A stretch of 64,000 nucleotides of DNA from Psychrobacter nivimaris (GTDB taxonomy: Bacteria; Pseudomonadota; Gammaproteobacteria; Pseudomonadales; Moraxellaceae): positions 93,493 through 157,492 of the forward strand of contig NZ_VZIZ01000015.1 of NCBI RefSeq assembly GCF_009812035.1. Reading direction: 5' to 3'. Below, in pieces: positions 29,989 through 41,402 of this stretch. The notes under the pieces were generated by a model. It searched no databases and was not told the origin of the DNA. It saw only the letters and a program-made list of their open reading frames with translations. The translations under genes were made by a program, and so were the position numbers. The first letter of the stretch is position 1, and each line of letters starts with the position of its first letter.

Positions 29989-31215
29989 ATGTCAGCCATA
30001 CAAAATACCTCAAGCACAACCGTTTCTGAGTCTTTTAATGCTCATCGCCCTTTAACACTTGCTGATGTCGAAAATCCTAGTACCAAGCATGTGATTGTCG
30101 GTATGTCAGGCGGGGTCGATTCTTCTGTATCAGCCGTATTACTTCAACAGGCAGGCTTCAAGGTCGAAGGCTTGTTTATGAAGAATTGGGAAGAAGATGA
30201 CGGCACCGAATACTGTACGGCGATGGATGATTTAGCAGACGCGCAAGCCGTATGTGACAAAATTGGTATGAAGCTGCACACGGCCAACTTTGCTATGGAA
30301 TACTGGGATCGCGTATTCGAGCACTTTTTGGCGGAATATAAAGCAGGACGCACCCCAAACCCTGATATCTTGTGCAATAAAGAAATCAAGTTTAAGGCGT
30401 TTTTGGACTATGCATTGACCCTTGGTGCAGATTATATCGCGACCGGTCACTATACACGTCGCAGTGTGAACTATACCAATGCCGAAGGTGATGAGGTTGC
30501 ACAGCTCTTACGCGGTCTTGATAATAATAAAGATCAAAGCTATTTCTTGCATGCGGTTGGCGGTGACAAAATCGCCAAAACGCTATTTCCCGTTGGTGAG
30601 CTTGAAAAGCCAGTGGTACGTCAAATTGCTGAAAATCATGACCTAGCGACGGCTAAAAAGAAAGACTCTACAGGCATTTGCTTTATTGGTGAGCGCCGTT
30701 TTAAAGACTTCTTACAGCAATATTTGCCTGCCCAAAAAGGCGAGATACTTACTGATGATAATAAAGTCATCGGTACTCATGATGGCCTCATGTATTACAC
30801 ATTGGGTCAACGCGGCGGCATCGGCATTGGCGGGGTTAAAGACCGTGTAGAGGCACCGTGGTTTGTATTGGCAAAAGATTTAGAGAAAAATCGTTTAATC
30901 GTCGGTCAAGGGCATGAACATCCCATGCTAATGAGCAACGAGCTAAAAGCCTATAAGCTCGACTGGATTGATGGTTTACCGCCTGCGGATGTGTTTAGCG
31001 ACGAAGGTCTAGCCTGTATGGAAAAGTCTCGCTATCGCCAGCCAGACCAAGCGTGTCGCGTATTTGCGACCAATACTGATGGCAGCGAAGTGCGCGTGGT
31101 ATTTGATGAGCCACAGCGCGCCGTCACCCCTGGTCAGTCAGCGGTATTTTATATCGATGAAGTATGTCTAGGCGGTGGCGTGATTGAATCTATCGATGCA
31201 CCTTGCGGATTCTAA
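29989..31215 (+). CDS. mnmA: tRNA-specific 2-thiouridylase
   Basis: MnmA adds sulfur to U34 of Lys, Glu and Gln tRNAs using ATP and a persulfide relay. The 408-residue protein has the PP-loop GMSGGVDSS near residues 38-46, the first catalytic Cys in LCNKEIKFK, and the second in [11 protein letters not shown]. The C-terminal beta-barrel region is complete. An extra 30-residue leader precedes the PP-loop domain. ATG 29989 is preferred to an upstream TTG. Together with mnmG on the other strand it gives two enzymes of the same wobble-uridine pathway within 5 kb. Confidence 0.95.
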   Translation: MSAIQNTSSTTVSESFNAHRPLTLADVENPSTKHVIVGMSGGVDSSVSAVLLQQAGFKVEGLFMKNWEEDDGTEYCTAMDDLADAQAVCDKIGMKLHTANFAMEYWDRVFEHFLAEYKAGRTPNPDILCNKEIKFKAFLDYALTLGADYIATGHYTRRSVNYTNAEGDEVAQLLRGLDNNKDQSYFLHAVGGDKIAKTLFPVGELEKPVVRQIAENHDLATAKKKDSTGICFIGERRFKDFLQQYLPAQKGEILTDDNKVIGTHDGLMYYTLGQRGGIGIGGVKDRVEAPWFVLAKDLEKNRLIVGQGHEHPMLMSNELKAYKLDWIDGLPPADVFSDEGLACMEKSRYRQPDQACRVFATNTDGSEVRVVFDEPQRAVTPGQSAVFYIDEVCLGGGVIESIDAPCGF

Positions 31216-31244
31216 TTGATTCCTAATACCCAACCTAAAGCACA

Positions 31245-31300
31245 GATGTTGATGCAGTAAATAACATAATTTTAACGAGCGTCAACATCGCTTTATTTGC
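31245..31300 (+). terminator. Weak terminator-like hairpin after mnmA
   Basis: The arms 31245-31255 and 31279-31289 match at 10 of 11 positions with a long loop. They are followed by GCTTTATTTGC rather than a clean T-run. Confidence 0.4.
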
Positions 31301-31418
31301 ATAGACCGCTTTTTTAATATCATATTTCTGCTATATTACGCGCAACGATTTCGACGTCGTTTATTATATGGTAATTTTTTATCTAGACTCTTGCAGTTTT
31401 TTATTTCATAACTACTGA

Positions 31419-32819
<1,401 letters not shown>

Positions 32820-32858
32820 TAACTGATAAGAGCATACTGATAATGGAATCAGTCTAGA

Positions 32859-32898
32859 AAGGTAGGAGCGCCTAGTATTATTTACTCGCTCCTATCTT
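32859..32898 (+). terminator. Probable terminator of purB
   Basis: AAGGTAGGAGCG (32859-32870) pairs with CGCTCCTATCTT (32887-32898) over 12 positions including one G-U. The T-rich tail is imperfect. Confidence 0.55.
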
Positions 32899-33032
32899 GA
32901 TAGTAATTTTATCTTATTCACTTATTATCTTAATAGCTATTATCTGAATAAACAGTAACCTTACTTTGAACGCTATGATTGGTTTTGATTCGATTGCTTT
33001 TGATTCAAAACCCATAGTTGATAAGTAAGGTT

Positions 33033-33218
33033 TTATTTTTTATCATCATCGTCATCACTGTCGCCCGGTATGATGGCTTTACCCACAGCAACGGTTCCTT
33101 TGACCACGCCTTTGGTAGTTTTATAAGCGATTTTTGCGGGTACTGTGACGATTTTATGGACACAGGCTTGTAGCAAAAACACGCTAGCGATAATGACAAC
33201 AAAATGCAGCTTTTTCAT
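33033..33218 (-). CDS. Small lipoprotein
   Basis: The 61-residue precursor has a classic lipoprotein signal: basic MKK start, hydrophobic core and lipobox LLQAC with Cys19. The mature part is a short basic segment (KIVTVPAKIAYKTTKGVVKGT) and an acidic Asp-rich tail ending in KK. AGGA lies about 6 nt before the ATG. Similar short lipoproteins are found in Acinetobacter and relatives; the role is unknown. Residue +2 is Val, so outer-membrane sorting is expected. Confidence 0.8.
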   Translation of the reverse strand: MKKLHFVVIIASVFLLQACVHKIVTVPAKIAYKTTKGVVKGTVAVGKAIIPGDSDDDDDKK

Positions 33219-33396
33219 AACGTTCCTACGATTGAGTGGATGCTCTGATGACAGCTATTATTTTGATAATCGTTATTGTTTATATGTACTATATAAACGT
33301 CACCAAAATAATAGACATCAAATAGATGACAATCTTAAACTATTAAAACCTTCCTATAAAGCATCCTTTATTATTAATCTTGTACACCGCCAAAAT

Positions 33397-34581
33397 ATGG
33401 ATTTATCAATGACTTCTATTCCTCTTTGTTTACCCGACTCTATCACGCCTAAGCAATTCCTGACTGAATACTGGCAAAAGAAGCCACTGCTTATTAAGCA
33501 AGGGTTGCCGCAGCTAGTTGATATGTTTGAGCCAGATGACATGATTGGTCTTGCACTTGAAGAAGATGCTAGCGCAAGACTGCTGACTCAAGCAGCCAGT
33601 AAAAAAGAAGGTCAGGCACAGTGGCAACTTAAAAAAAGCCCACTGAATGAGACTGATTTTGAAAACCTACCAGAGCAATGGACCGTATTGGTACAGAATC
33701 TTGAGCAATGGTCGCCAGAGCTTGGTCAGTTGTGGCAAGCGTTTGACTTTATTCCGCAATGGCAGCGCGATGACATCATGGTCTCTTATGCGCCAGCAGG
33801 TGGTTCGGTCGGTAAGCATTATGACGACTACGATGTGTTTTTGGCACAAGGCTATGGCTCTAGACGTTGGCAGTTAGGCAAATTCTGTGATGACCAGACA
33901 GAATTTGTTGCTGATGAGCCGCTTCGTTTATTTGACGACATGGGCGAGCTTATTTTTGATGAGATACTAGAAGCGGGTGATGTGCTTTATGTACCGCCGA
34001 AATTATCACATTTCGGTGTAGCACAAAATGACTGTTTGACTTTCTCGTTTGGTTGCCGCCGTCCAAACCTGATGCAAATCATCGATAGTGTGGCCGATAT
34101 TGCGACTAACGACAGCAAGCTATTTATCCCGATGCTACTACCGCAAGCGCTACAAGCGTCAGGTGAATTGCAAGCAGATAGTATTGCCGCTATCAAGGCG
34201 CAATTACTAGAGATGCTACAATCTGATCGCGGTGATGATATGATTCGCCAAGCAGTCTCTGAAGTGATTAGTAAGCGCCAATATGATGCGCTGATGCCAG
34301 AAGAAACGTTAGATACCGATGAGCTTATGCAGGCCCTGTCAGAAGGGGCCACATTGCAGGCGGACTATAGCAACCGCCTACTCTATAGCCAGACCACTGA
34401 TGGCACCGTGCTGTATGCTAATGGTCAACGTATCGATGGGCTTGATAAAGCGGCGATAGCAGTACTAGTACGCTTGGCCAATGGTGAAGCATTACAGCAT
34501 AGCGACGTCACCGATGTTGATGCAGATGATTTGAGCGAATGGCTAGAGAACGGCTGGGTATGGGTGGATGTGGCTGAATAA
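33397..34581 (+). CDS. roxA: Cupin 2-oxoglutarate oxygenase, ribosomal L16 arginine hydroxylase type (RoxA/YcfD)
   Basis: RoxA (YcfD) hydroxylates an arginine of ribosomal protein L16 using Fe(II) and 2-oxoglutarate. The 394-residue protein has the JmjC-like cupin core with the metal motif HxD in GKHYDDYDVFLAQ and the second metal histidine in KLSHFGVA. The N-terminal FLTEYWQKKPLLIKQ is typical of the family. A C-terminal winged-helix region follows. ATG 33397 or 33409 are both possible starts; the frame is open further upstream, but that part is not protein-like. It ends at a strong terminator. Confidence 0.87.
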   Translation: MDLSMTSIPLCLPDSITPKQFLTEYWQKKPLLIKQGLPQLVDMFEPDDMIGLALEEDASARLLTQAASKKEGQAQWQLKKSPLNETDFENLPEQWTVLVQNLEQWSPELGQLWQAFDFIPQWQRDDIMVSYAPAGGSVGKHYDDYDVFLAQGYGSRRWQLGKFCDDQTEFVADEPLRLFDDMGELIFDEILEAGDVLYVPPKLSHFGVAQNDCLTFSFGCRRPNLMQIIDSVADIATNDSKLFIPMLLPQALQASGELQADSIAAIKAQLLEMLQSDRGDDMIRQAVSEVISKRQYDALMPEETLDTDELMQALSEGATLQADYSNRLLYSQTTDGTVLYANGQRIDGLDKAAIAVLVRLANGEALQHSDVTDVDADDLSEWLENGWVWVDVAE

Positions 34582-34617
34582 AATCTCATAATCAAACTTC
34601 AGTTAAACAACGCAAAC

Positions 34618-34662
34618 AAAAAAAACCGCTAACTGATAATGACTCAGATAGCGGTTTTTTCT
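34618..34662 (+). terminator. Terminator of the RoxA gene
   Basis: The arms 34624-34636 and 34644-34656 pair with one internal mismatch and a 7-nt loop, with A and T runs outside. Confidence 0.9.
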
Positions 34663-34711
34663 TATATATTTTTTGCAATTACTAGTTTGGCATTTATAGC
34701 GCTACCAAATA

Positions 34712-34751
34712 CCGCTTAGCCTTTATGAGAATTGATATAAAAGCTAAGCGG
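34712..34751 (-). terminator. Hairpin downstream of the PutA C-terminal domain gene
   Basis: CCGCTTAGC (34712-34720) and GCTAAGCGG (34743-34751) form a perfect 9-bp stem with a 22-nt loop just after the minus-strand gene. No good T-run follows. Confidence 0.45.
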
Positions 34752-34773
34752 ATTCGTAATTATCGCATTGATT

Positions 34774-35466
34774 CTACTCTGTACCAAGCTCAAGTAAGCT
34801 CGCGTTACCACCGATTGCTGTGGTATTGATAGTCTTGACTCGCTCAGTGACAAAGCGATGCAGATAATCAGGCGTTAGCATTTCTGACAAGCCTTCCATA
34901 TCAGTGACACTGATAACCTGTGTCAAAATACCGTCAGTATTGGCAAGCTCTTGACTGACGGCTTGCACTTCGCTGCGGCTACCAGAGACAGCCACTTGCG
35001 CTAGACGATCGATGTATAAAAGCGTGACCGTTTGCGAATCGTTAGCCACACTTAATACATCTTCGCTGATACCTGTATCGTGCAATATCTTAGCAGCTTC
35101 ATTACACATCTCATCTTGGCTTGGGCAATGCAATATAACTTCATTACCTGTTAGGAGTGCCGCGATAAGCTGACCTAATACTGCCATGGCTCTAGCAGTT
35201 TCGCCGCCGATAACCATGGTTTTACCACGACCAGTCACATACAAGTCATTAGACTCGCCTGTTGCCCCTGTCATACGATGCATCTCATCCAAACTAGGCG
35301 CAGCGCTCAACAAATGGTTGAATAAACGCTTTGCTTTATTGGCATCACCAGTGAGCAATGCCAGTTTTGGAATGGCTGCTTGTAGATACGTTGCGCGGTT
35401 GACTGCGCCGAGTAATCGCCAAGATTCACAAACCTGGGCATGATTTTTTTTGAATTCAGTCGCCAT
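34774..35466 (-). CDS. Stand-alone C-terminal ALDH-superfamily domain of PutA
   Basis: The 230-residue protein resembles the non-catalytic aldehyde-dehydrogenase-superfamily domain found at the C-terminus of long (type B and C) PutA proteins. The near-terminal motif VTERVKTINTTAIGGNASLL is the conserved PutA ending. In fused PutA this domain packs on the P5C dehydrogenase part and helps substrate channelling. Here it is a separate gene with its own ATG, preceded by AAGGAG at 7 nt, starting 11 bp after the putA stop. No catalytic Cys motif of the ALDH type is present. I infer it docks on the neighbouring PutA. Confidence 0.8.
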   Translation of the reverse strand: MATEFKKNHAQVCESWRLLGAVNRATYLQAAIPKLALLTGDANKAKRLFNHLLSAAPSLDEMHRMTGATGESNDLYVTGRGKTMVIGGETARAMAVLGQLIAALLTGNEVILHCPSQDEMCNEAAKILHDTGISEDVLSVANDSQTVTLLYIDRLAQVAVSGSRSEVQAVSQELANTDGILTQVISVTDMEGLSEMLTPDYLHRFVTERVKTINTTAIGGNASLLELGTE

Positions 35467-35477
35467 GTTGCTACTCC

Positions 35478-38400
35478 TTATGCGAGTTCTGTTTGAGTGG
35501 TAGTTTGGGTTTCGGTCGCTGTCATATGAGCAGCTGACTGTTCAGCGTTGACTGTTTCTGAGCTAAGCTGCATCAGACGTGCGACATAGTGAGGGCCACC
35601 AGCTTTAGGACCAGTACCAGATAGGCCACAACCACCAAATGGCTGTACGTTTACGACCGCACCGATTTGGTTACGGTTGATGTAAGTGTTACCGACAAAG
35701 GCACGACGCTCAATGTGCTCAACAGTATTTTCAATACGGCTATGAATACCTAACGTCAAACCAAAGCCTGTGTTGTTAATGGCATCAATCAGCTTATTCA
35801 AATCACGTGCTTGATAGCGCAGTACGTGTAGAATTGGGCCAAAGTGCTCACCGCCGATCACATCAATGCTTTTCACTTCGATTGCGGTTGGCAATACAAA
35901 AGTAGACTTCTCTTGACTGACGACTGAGCTTGAGCTCATCGGCGTCTGTGCCAAAATGGTAGCAGTCGGCTCAGCACTCATACGTTCGATGTGCGCCTCT
36001 AAACCATGCTTAGCATCAGCATCAATCACTGGACCTACATCTGTGGCAGCATATAGAGGATTACCTACAGACAGCTCAGCCATATTACCTTGCAATAGCT
36101 CGATTAAATCATCCGCCATCTCTTCTTGTACACACAATATGCGACAAGCTGAACAACGCTGACCTGCTGAACCAAATGCTGATAGTACCGCATCTCTAAC
36201 GACTTGCTCTGGCAGTGCCGTTGAGTCAACGATCATCGCATTTTGACCGCCAGTCTCAGCGATAAAGACAGGCAATTCACCGCTAGCTTGTGCATGATCA
36301 TTTAAGCTTTGGTTGATACGTTGGGCTGTTTGAGTAGAACCTGTAAATATCACACCTGCGATATTATCAGCAGCCGTCAAAGCACCACCTACGTCGCCTG
36401 CACCAATGACTAATTGTAATGCTTCTGCTGGTATACCCGCTTGATACATCAATTGGGCACCAAAATGAGCTACCAAACTGGTTTGTTCAGCAGGTTTCGC
36501 TACTACCGTGTTACCTGCAGCAAGTGCAGCTACAATCTGTCCCGTATAGATAGCCAATGGGAAGTTCCATGGACTGATACAAACGAAAGTGCCACGTGCT
36601 TTATACACTTGACGAGACTGCTTACCAGCCAAGTCTGTGAACTCATGTACGACATCATCTAGACGCTCTGCTTCGTCAGCATAGAAACGACAGAAATCAA
36701 CAGCTTCTTTGATTTCATCGATGCCATCTTGCATGGTTTTACCCGCTTCAACTTGGCATAGTGCCATTAGTTCAGCGTAGTTTTCTTCGTATAGCTCAGC
36801 AATCTTACGTAATATCTCAGCACGCTTAGCAGCTGGTACATTTTTCCATACATCTTGACCAGCAACAGCAACGTCAATCGCTTGGCGAGCCACTTCAGCG
36901 TTGGCATAAGTTACTTCACCAGCACTAACTTCATGATTCCAAGGCGCAAGTACAGTCTGCTTATCAAGCTGATTCGTTTGACGATCCACTTCATAGGTAT
37001 CAACAGCTTTACCATTAATGATAGAGGTTGCTGACCATGTCTTATGCAGATGGCTATCAATAGCTGATTTGAACGGTAACCATTGTGACTCTACAAAGAT
37101 ATTAGGGCCAAAACTTGCACGACGTTCACCGTAAATCTCTAACGGTAACGGGATGTCTGGATTGTGCAATGTTGCATTACCAAGCAGCTTGTCATATGGA
37201 TGCACTGTTAGCTTTTCGATTGGGTAAGACTTGTCTAGCAACTGATGAACAAACGAGCTGTTGGCACCGTTCTCTAATAAGCGGCGTACCAAGTACGGTA
37301 GCAAGTCTTTATGCGCGCCCACTGGCGCATAGATACGTACAGGAATCTCATAAGCTTGCAAAATATGATCATAAAGCGCATCGCCCATGCCGTGCAGACG
37401 TTGGAATTCAAAGTCTCTATGTGCACTCATGATCATGATTGATGACAGTGTATGCGCATTATGCGTCGCAAACTGTGGCCAGATTAGGCCGCGCAGATGG
37501 TCTGACAATAAGAAGCGCGCACAAGCAAGGTATGCAGTATCCGTACCTTCTTTACGTGTCCAAACTGGATAGCCTGATAGACCTTTTTGCTGAGCAAGTT
37601 TGATCTCAGTATCCCAGTAAGCGCCTTTAACTAGACGTACTGGAATACGATCACCGACTTCAGTAGACAGACGAGCAAGCCACGCTAATACAGCGATAGC
37701 GCGTTTAGAGTACCCTTGTACAACGATACCTAAACCATCCCAGTCCGCTGTCAAATTATCACGGTACAAAGACTCAAACAGTTTTAGAGAAATCTCGAGG
37801 CGATCTGCTTCTTCAGCATCAATACTGATATCGACATTGACTTCACGTGCCGCTTCAATCAATAGCAGGCAACGCTGACGCAATAAGCCCATTACTTGCG
37901 CTTCTTGTGTCGCTTCATAGCGAGGATGCAGTGCTGATAATTTGATAGACACTGACGGCTTTGGCATGCCTTCTTTGACTTTTACGTTAGCAGTGGCTCT
38001 GATCGCATGTAGATAGTCGTTGAAGTATTTTTCCGCATCTTTATGCGTGATAGCCGCTTCACCTAACATATCAAATGAATAGGTATAGCCTCTATTACGA
38101 TATGGCTGGCTGTTTTTATTGGCGTCTTCGATAGTCTCGCCCAATACAAACTGATGGCCCATGATACGCATGGCTTTTTGCATCGCACTACGAATGACAG
38201 GCTCGCCCATCTTTTTAGTCATGCGATCCAAGAAACCTGATGCAGTGGTGCTGCTGTCAATACTGACAACGCGACCAGTCATCATCATGCCCCAAGTAGA
38301 GGCATTGACCATAAAGCCATTGTCATTTTTAATGTGCTTTTTCCAGTCGGCCACACTCATTTTGTCATGAATCAACGCATCAGCCGTATAATTATCTGGC

Positions 38401-38741
38401 ACACGAATCAAAGCTTCTGCCAAGCTCATGAGCAAGATACCTTCTTGGGTATCAAGGCTATACTCAAGCAATAATGAGTCAACCATCTTGACGGCTTTAC
38501 CATCATTACGTACGTGCTCGACCAGTTTGCGCGTTTGCTCAGCAGCAGCATCGCGTTCTTCTATACTGGGTTTGGCAAGTGGCAATAACTCAGACAACCA
38601 ACGTTCTTCATCGGCGCTATATAGCGGCGAAATACGCTTATTTAGCGCTTCTGCTGACTGGGCGAGATACTCAGGCGACAGCATATCAACAGGATTAAAC
38701 AAGATCGGCTCTTGCGGGGTAAACTGGTCTACTGGGTTCAT
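35478..38741 (-). CDS. putA: Bifunctional proline dehydrogenase / P5C dehydrogenase lacking RHH and C-terminal domains
   Basis: PutA oxidises proline to glutamate in two steps, with FAD then NAD. From ATG 38741 (GGAG 5 nt upstream) the protein has 1087 residues. The PRODH barrel spans about residues 170-500, with RLVKGAYWDTE near 369 and YLVRRLLENGANSS near 485. The P5C dehydrogenase follows, with CISPWNFP near 720, Glu829 in AETGGQ and catalytic Cys863 in SAGQRCSAC. It ends FGGCGLSGTGPKAGGPHY plus a Ser/Thr/Gln-rich tail. There is no N-terminal ribbon-helix-helix domain, so no self-repressor role is expected. The third domain is encoded by the next gene. Confidence 0.93.
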   Translation of the reverse strand: MNPVDQFTPQEPILFNPVDMLSPEYLAQSAEALNKRISPLYSADEERWLSELLPLAKPSIEERDAAAEQTRKLVEHVRNDGKAVKMVDSLLLEYSLDTQEGILLMSLAEALIRVPDNYTADALIHDKMSVADWKKHIKNDNGFMVNASTWGMMMTGRVVSIDSSTTASGFLDRMTKKMGEPVIRSAMQKAMRIMGHQFVLGETIEDANKNSQPYRNRGYTYSFDMLGEAAITHKDAEKYFNDYLHAIRATANVKVKEGMPKPSVSIKLSALHPRYEATQEAQVMGLLRQRCLLLIEAAREVNVDISIDAEEADRLEISLKLFESLYRDNLTADWDGLGIVVQGYSKRAIAVLAWLARLSTEVGDRIPVRLVKGAYWDTEIKLAQQKGLSGYPVWTRKEGTDTAYLACARFLLSDHLRGLIWPQFATHNAHTLSSIMIMSAHRDFEFQRLHGMGDALYDHILQAYEIPVRIYAPVGAHKDLLPYLVRRLLENGANSSFVHQLLDKSYPIEKLTVHPYDKLLGNATLHNPDIPLPLEIYGERRASFGPNIFVESQWLPFKSAIDSHLHKTWSATSIINGKAVDTYEVDRQTNQLDKQTVLAPWNHEVSAGEVTYANAEVARQAIDVAVAGQDVWKNVPAAKRAEILRKIAELYEENYAELMALCQVEAGKTMQDGIDEIKEAVDFCRFYADEAERLDDVVHEFTDLAGKQSRQVYKARGTFVCISPWNFPLAIYTGQIVAALAAGNTVVAKPAEQTSLVAHFGAQLMYQAGIPAEALQLVIGAGDVGGALTAADNIAGVIFTGSTQTAQRINQSLNDHAQASGELPVFIAETGGQNAMIVDSTALPEQVVRDAVLSAFGSAGQRCSACRILCVQEEMADDLIELLQGNMAELSVGNPLYAATDVGPVIDADAKHGLEAHIERMSAEPTATILAQTPMSSSSVVSQEKSTFVLPTAIEVKSIDVIGGEHFGPILHVLRYQARDLNKLIDAINNTGFGLTLGIHSRIENTVEHIERRAFVGNTYINRNQIGAVVNVQPFGGCGLSGTGPKAGGPHYVARLMQLSSETVNAEQSAAHMTATETQTTTQTELA

Positions 38742-39400
38742 AATAACTCCATAACTATCGTTTAAAAACCATAATAAATGGTGCTTTAGGAAGTCTGATC
38801 GTCCTGTATAACTGCTCATAACCGCTATCAAAAAATAGGGGTTATTGACGGATATTCACAGCAATAATCAAAAGACCAAACGGCGCCATCACAAAACTAA
38901 AAATCCAGCATAGGCTGGAGACGGTTAAGTAGGTCGTTCGACTGTTAAACGGGCTACGTTAACAATACAAAGGCAACAACGAAAAGCTAAGCGGCATTAG
39001 TGCCTTCTTCTTGTTAGTAGTGAAAGGAGTGTGATGACCAAATATCGCCTTATTGAACCGAAAAATCGCTCTAATAATCACAAATCTGTCATCTATGGTG
39101 ATGCTAATTCACTGTAAGAAAAACCTCTACGGCGTTGATTGAGGTGATGCGCTTAACTCGGCTATAATATCACGAAAGTTTTTTTCAAACTAACGAAATT
39201 TATTATTTTCATAAATTAATATATATCTAAATAACAATAACTTACAAGCATTTTATTGGCCATGACGCTTTGGTTACGTTTTTTTGTTTACTATTGCCCA
39301 TAGTTTGGCATCACCCTACTTAATACTGGTATCAGAAATACTAAACATTAACCATAAGAATATCGGGATTAAATTAAGACGATAGTCTTATAATGCTGAC
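38742..39400. other. Long 5' region of putA
   Basis: This 660-bp spacer ahead of putA holds a short ORF (39034-39117), AT-rich sequence after 39170 and no other convincing gene. I see no clear operator. PutA here has no RHH domain, so a separate regulator would be needed. Confidence 0.5.
39034..39117 (+). CDS. Possible 27-codon ORF with strong ribosome binding site
   Basis: ATG 39034 is preceded by AAAGGAG at 5 nt, one of the best ribosome binding sites in the window. The predicted peptide starts MTKYRLIEPKNRSNNHK, is basic, and ends at TAA. It lies about 290 bp upstream of the putA start on the opposite strand. Coding status is uncertain because the frame is short and no homologue is known to me. 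Confidence 0.25.
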   Translation: MTKYRLIEPKNRSNNHKSVIYGDANSL

Positions 39401-39440
39401 AAAAAAAACCCTCCTTATCATCAGCTGATAAGGAGGGTTT
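39401..39440. terminator. Bidirectional terminator after the NCS2 permease gene
   Basis: The arms 39406-39420 and 39426-39440 form a perfect 15-bp stem with a 5-nt loop. On the minus strand a run of eight T follows. Confidence 0.95.
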
Positions 39441-39479
39441 CTTGTTTAAGACACTATTAATGTCTTACTACACTTTGCA

Positions 39480-40775
39480 TTATAAGAAAATAATCTTGAA
39501 CAATAATATAGCAGTCAAAATCCAGACAGCGATACTGATATCTGCAAACTTGCCTGCAATTGCTTTTACAGCCGTAAAGGTAATAAAACCAAGTGCGATA
39601 CCGTCAGCGATAGAGTATGTAAGCGGTGTGAATAGCAATACCACGACCACTGGTGCCGCTTCTGTTAAGTCGCTCCAGTTAATGTCCTTTAGAGTACCCA
39701 TCATAAGTACGGCTACATAAAAGATAGCGCCAGCCGTTGCATAAGCTGGAATCATACCCGCTAGTGGCGAGAAGAAAATACTGAACAGGAATAACACGCC
39801 TACCGTAACAGCCATCAAGCCTGTACGGCCACCTGAGGCGATACCAGAGATACTTTCAATATAGCTAGTTGTCGATGAAGTACCCAGTAAAGAACCCGCT
39901 ACTGTCGCTGTTGAATCAGCGAGTAGTGCCTTGCCCATGTTCGGGATATTGCCATCTTTGTCCGTTAGTTTTGCTTGGCTAGTGGTAGCAATCAAAGTAC
40001 CCGCAGTATCAAACAAATCGACAAATAAGAAAGCAAAGATAACACTGATCATGCCCACATCAAATGCACCAGCAATGTCTAACTGCATAAGCGTCGGTGC
40101 AATAGAAGGCGGTGAAGAGATGATACCTGTGAACTGCGTATAGCCCATTAATAAGCTAATCAGTGCAACCAATAAAATACCAATGGTTACCGCACCTGGG
40201 ACTCTCTTATAAGACAGGCCAATGATAACAACAAAACCTAATGAAGCCATGACAGGACCAAATGATGTCATGTCACCAAGGCCAACTAAGGTGGCATCAT
40301 GATTGACGATGATACCTGCGCTTTGCAACGCAATAAACGCCAAGAACGCACCAATACCAGCAACTACGCCGTTTTTGAGAGACGTTGGAATAGCATTAAT
40401 GATTGCTTCACGAATCTTGAATAGACTCAATAGTACAAAGATACAACCAGACAAGAACACCGCACCTAACGCTGTCTGCCATGCGTAGCCCATACCAAGC
40501 ACCACACCATAGGTAAAGAAGGCATTAAGACCCATACCTGGTGCGAGCGCAACTGGTAGTCGGGCGTAGATACCCATAATGAAACAACCTACTGCTGCTG
40601 CTATACAGGTCGCTACAAATACGGCCCCTTTATCCATACCTGCATCGGCTAAGACGTTAGGGTTGACAAAGATAATATAGGCCATCGTCAAGAACGTGGT
40701 TATACCAGCGATGATTTCTGTTTTGATCGTGGTATTTTCACCATTAATCCCAAAATAGCGTTCAATTGCATTCAT
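39480..40775 (-). CDS. NCS2 family purine permease (AzgA/PbuG-like)
   Basis: The 431-residue protein has about thirteen hydrophobic segments. It has the AzgA/PbuG-type start MNAIERYFGINGENTTIKTE, then AGITTFLTMAYIIFVNP and APGMGLNAFFTYGVV. FDTAGTLIATTSQA and LLGTSSTTSYIES mark the substrate region. This branch imports adenine, guanine or hypoxanthine with protons. It lies 5 kb from the purine-degradation island but carries no RutR-like box upstream that I can see, so it probably serves salvage. A terminator follows directly. Confidence 0.9.
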   Translation of the reverse strand: MNAIERYFGINGENTTIKTEIIAGITTFLTMAYIIFVNPNVLADAGMDKGAVFVATCIAAAVGCFIMGIYARLPVALAPGMGLNAFFTYGVVLGMGYAWQTALGAVFLSGCIFVLLSLFKIREAIINAIPTSLKNGVVAGIGAFLAFIALQSAGIIVNHDATLVGLGDMTSFGPVMASLGFVVIIGLSYKRVPGAVTIGILLVALISLLMGYTQFTGIISSPPSIAPTLMQLDIAGAFDVGMISVIFAFLFVDLFDTAGTLIATTSQAKLTDKDGNIPNMGKALLADSTATVAGSLLGTSSTTSYIESISGIASGGRTGLMAVTVGVLFLFSIFFSPLAGMIPAYATAGAIFYVAVLMMGTLKDINWSDLTEAAPVVVVLLFTPLTYSIADGIALGFITFTAVKAIAGKFADISIAVWILTAILLFKIIFL

Positions 40776-41402
40776 AAGTGTCGCCCCGACTGGCTAATAA
40801 AAAGTCATCATTACCTAAAATTGAACATGACCTCAGCGAAAAAATAACGATGCCACAATAAGAATAATGTAGTAACAAAGCGTAACATATTAGACCAGTT
40901 ATCTTACAAACTCAATCGTTGATAATGTCTATCTCGTACAAAATAGGATTTTGAGAGACTTCAAGACTATCGGTCAGAAAAGCCACATGAAAAGCTATAT
41001 ATAGTCATGCTGCTCGACGCTATTCGAAAAACTACTTTCTACTCGTCATTGAGGAAATATTCGGTTTGACTCATGAGCTTTAGGTAGTAAGTGTTTGCTC
41101 GGTCATTATCCATGTTATCCAACTAACTATTGAATGAATCAGTAGTAGCCCAACTAAATAGTCGTTTAACACATTAATAATGACCTTTCTCTCATTTAGA
41201 AGTAAACTAGGGGGTTATTATACCGATACCTAAATCGCGATACTTACTGTTGCAGCATTTTTCTAAGCACAGTTACAAATTTTTAGTGAAGAAACGTGCT
41301 GCGTATTAAATAATAAAAAGTAAATAGTGTTTGTTTAGGGGTTGTCTGGTTCGGATACCACTATTCCAGCCAGCTGTTATCAATTATTCGTGAGTCCATT
41401 AC
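40776..41402. other. 627-bp divergent spacer between the NCS2 gene and tolQ
   Basis: This contains the divergent promoters for the permease and the tol cluster. I see no credible gene, no RutR-like palindrome and no strong hairpin. ybgC, often upstream of tolQ, is absent. A G-rich stretch near 41336-41350 and a weak dyad AATAGTG...CACTATT near tolQ are the only visible structures. Confidence 0.5.

Noticed and set aside
33145..33396. N-terminal extension of the RoxA-like frame
   Set aside because: The extra 84 residues overlap the divergent lipoprotein gene and are not protein-like. The conserved domain starts just after ATG 33397.
39135..39168. Possible promoter TTGATT and TATAAT upstream of putA
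   Set aside because: The spacing of 22 bp is too long for a standard promoter and the orientation points away from putA.
40776..41402. RutR-like box before the second NCS2 permease
   Set aside because: No palindrome with the GAC-N6-GTC core is present, so I do not include this gene in the proposed regulon.
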